Both the position numbers and the translations under genes were made by a program. The notes below the pieces were generated by a model. That model was not told the origin of the DNA and made no database searches. It saw only the letters and a program-made list of their open reading frames with translations. From Lethocerus indicus (Eukaryota > Arthropoda > Insecta > Hemiptera > Belostomatidae), in the NCBI GenBank assembly GCA_019843655.1, contig JACDQD010000008.1:14604442-14668441 (forward strand): DNA of 64,000 bases. The letters are read 5' to 3'. The number at the start of each line of letters is the position of its first letter. Position 1 is the first letter of the stretch. Below, one piece after another: positions 62,400 through 64,000 of the stretch.

Positions 62400-64000
62400 C
62401 TACGTGATCGGTCTCTTGTTATAAATGCTGTTAATGTCCGAATCGATGTCGTCCGCTATTAGCAGGGGGTCGAGGTAGGGTTGGGTTGTCGGCCGGGGAA
62501 GCGGGGGCTCCTCCGGCTCCAGCTGGTACCTTGTAGGGCTCCTCTCGGGCACGCTGTTCGTGTAACGCCTGCTCACCGAGCTGTACTCCCTGTGGGCGTT
62601 CCACACCTTGCTAAGCCGCGACAATATCTCGTAGTCCTCGCACGAGCTCGGTACGCACATTATGTTGCAGATGCTGCTCCTCAGACGTGACAACTGGAAC
62701 AGCAGAAAAATTATTGAACGGACGGGAGGAAATCGGATAAATTTATATTATAATGTAATAATATTGAACTGGCAATCTAACACCAGTTAACGACCCGCAG
62801 AGTAGATTAACACTCGAGAAGAAACAAAAAAATATATTTATCTTTTAATCGATTCCGGAAAACCAATGCGTTTACGACACATCTTTCAAACCACTTCAAT
62901 AATCTTTATTTCATGATAACAGCATTTATAAATACAGTAAACATTAATAAACTTGCTTTACTGACCTCGTACACCGACAACATATATTTCAATTCTGTAG
63001 TTAATTTCAATTCTTGTTCTTGTTATTGGAACTGAATATTCTTGTATTCGTACGTAATGAATAACACAAATAAATTCGAAGGTAGTTGTAAAAAATATTG
63101 AATATAGACATAAGCAATATTTTTAATAACGTGACATTTTTAATGACACAAATAATCGCGGTTATTCGATTATTTACGCGGGGTTCTTGCGATATTGGGC
63201 CCGCACTAAGCCACCCATCCAGTGCAGGGGCACGCCCACAATTGCTTAACTCTGATGATGTCATATTGCCATTGTTCGCGTTTCTCTTACTAAACCGAGT
63301 ACAACAAGACGAACGTAAAATGCGAGGGAAGGAAGTAAATATTTTGAAACATATTCTCTTCCGCTATTGCCAGATTATAATGACTTAACCTGATAAACAA
63401 TCGAATTCCAGTTCTCCGTGTGCGGTAGCGCGGTAAAAATATTTGCTGGAAAAACTCGGAAAAGCAAATGAGGTTTTTCGTTTTCGCTGTTGTCGGGAGT
63501 AACTGAAGAAAGATTCAAAGTCCAACAACTAACTAAACAAACCTTTATCACAAACAAACGAATCTATCAGACTATTACTATTTCTCTATTGTATTTATTT
63601 ATACAATATTTATTAGTATAAGGTATTTATTTTATAGTTGAATATGCAATCTAGATCCTGACATACCGAGTTCTTAACCCTGTTGGCAGCATTCAATTGT
63701 TCCCTGGTGGTGGCCAACTCGTTCCTCAAGCTACTGGCCAGCTCTTCTCCCATAGCCCTCGCCTCGTCAGCACTCTCCCCCGTTACCCGAACCTAAAAAT
63801 CCAGGTATTAATTCCCAGCCCTTTTTTCAATTCCAATTCCATTATCGAGGCTATAAAACGTGATACTGTTAAAACGATTTTCCGAGAAAATTAATTTTAC
63901 CTGGTCCTTAAGCATCGATAATTTTTGAGTGGCCCTCGTGCGCAGATTTTCAGATTCCAACAACCTCTTCTGAAGTTCCTCGATTTTTCGACCTCTTTCA
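62400..64000 (-). CDS. C-terminal part of an unidentified coiled-coil protein (gene continues beyond the right edge)
   Basis: Three exons join in phase 0: 64000-63901 (entering from outside; donor CAG|GTAAAA), 63792-63667 (42 codons; acceptor TTTTTAG, donor TCG|GTATGT) and 62693-62400 (acceptor TTCCAG, stop after NKRPIT). The first two encode charged heptad-like helix (RGRKIEELQKRLLESENLRT; GEELASSLRNELATTREQLN). The last exon has a compact segment (SRLRSSICNIMCVPSSCEDY, then EILSRLSKVWNAHREY) and a proline-rich, disordered tail. Coding GC is high. The family is not recognised; centrosomal or ciliary coiled-coil proteins have this general look, but nothing specific supports that. The 5' end lies beyond base 64000. 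Confidence 0.75.

Overview
The window reads as nuclear DNA of an insect, probably one that still methylates its DNA. Genes are split by spliceosomal introns. The recognisable proteins are a striatin (Cka), a barrier-to-autointegration factor (BAF) and an insect agatoxin-like neuropeptide precursor. Repeats are modest: mariner-like and piggyBac-like non-autonomous elements, a tRNA-like SINE head and (TA)n runs. I cannot name the species. No bacterial or viral genes, no CRISPR array and no intact tRNA or rRNA gene were seen.

Layout. From 1 to 27 kb the sequence is CpG-normal and gene-poor. It holds one 77-residue membrane micropeptide gene on the + strand (13.0 kb). On the - strand it holds a signal-peptide exon of an unidentified secreted protein (21.6 kb) and a complete three-exon agatoxin-like peptide gene (24.5-26.2 kb); both have TATA promoters. 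At 27.69-28.08 kb there is a phased ~60-bp tandem array whose units carry CTCF-like cores. It lies just before an abrupt change at ~28.3 kb into an AT-rich, CpG-starved block that runs to ~46.9 kb. That block holds two housekeeping genes on the - strand: Cka (12 coding exons, 32.8-40.6 kb, apparently with a very long 3' UTR) and BAF (42.7-44.3 kb). A small unrecognised spliced fragment lies between them. From 47 kb on, CpG-normal sequence returns. It holds a small - strand gene encoding an EVH1-like domain, a basic/proline linker and a CRIB motif (47.2-49.4 kb, putative 5' UTR exon at 53.9 kb), then about 8 kb without recognisable genes. The C-terminal exons of a coiled-coil protein run off the right edge (62.4-64.0 kb).

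How the genes relate. They are independent transcription units, not an operon. The contrast is between constitutively expressed genes (Cka, a STRIPAK scaffold; BAF, a chromatin/nuclear-envelope protein) in the CpG-poor block and secreted or tissue-specific genes in the CpG-normal flanks. The most unusual items are the CTCF-like array at the composition boundary, the WASP-like EVH1-CRIB mini-protein without a VCA tail, and a one-base frameshift in Cka exon 8.
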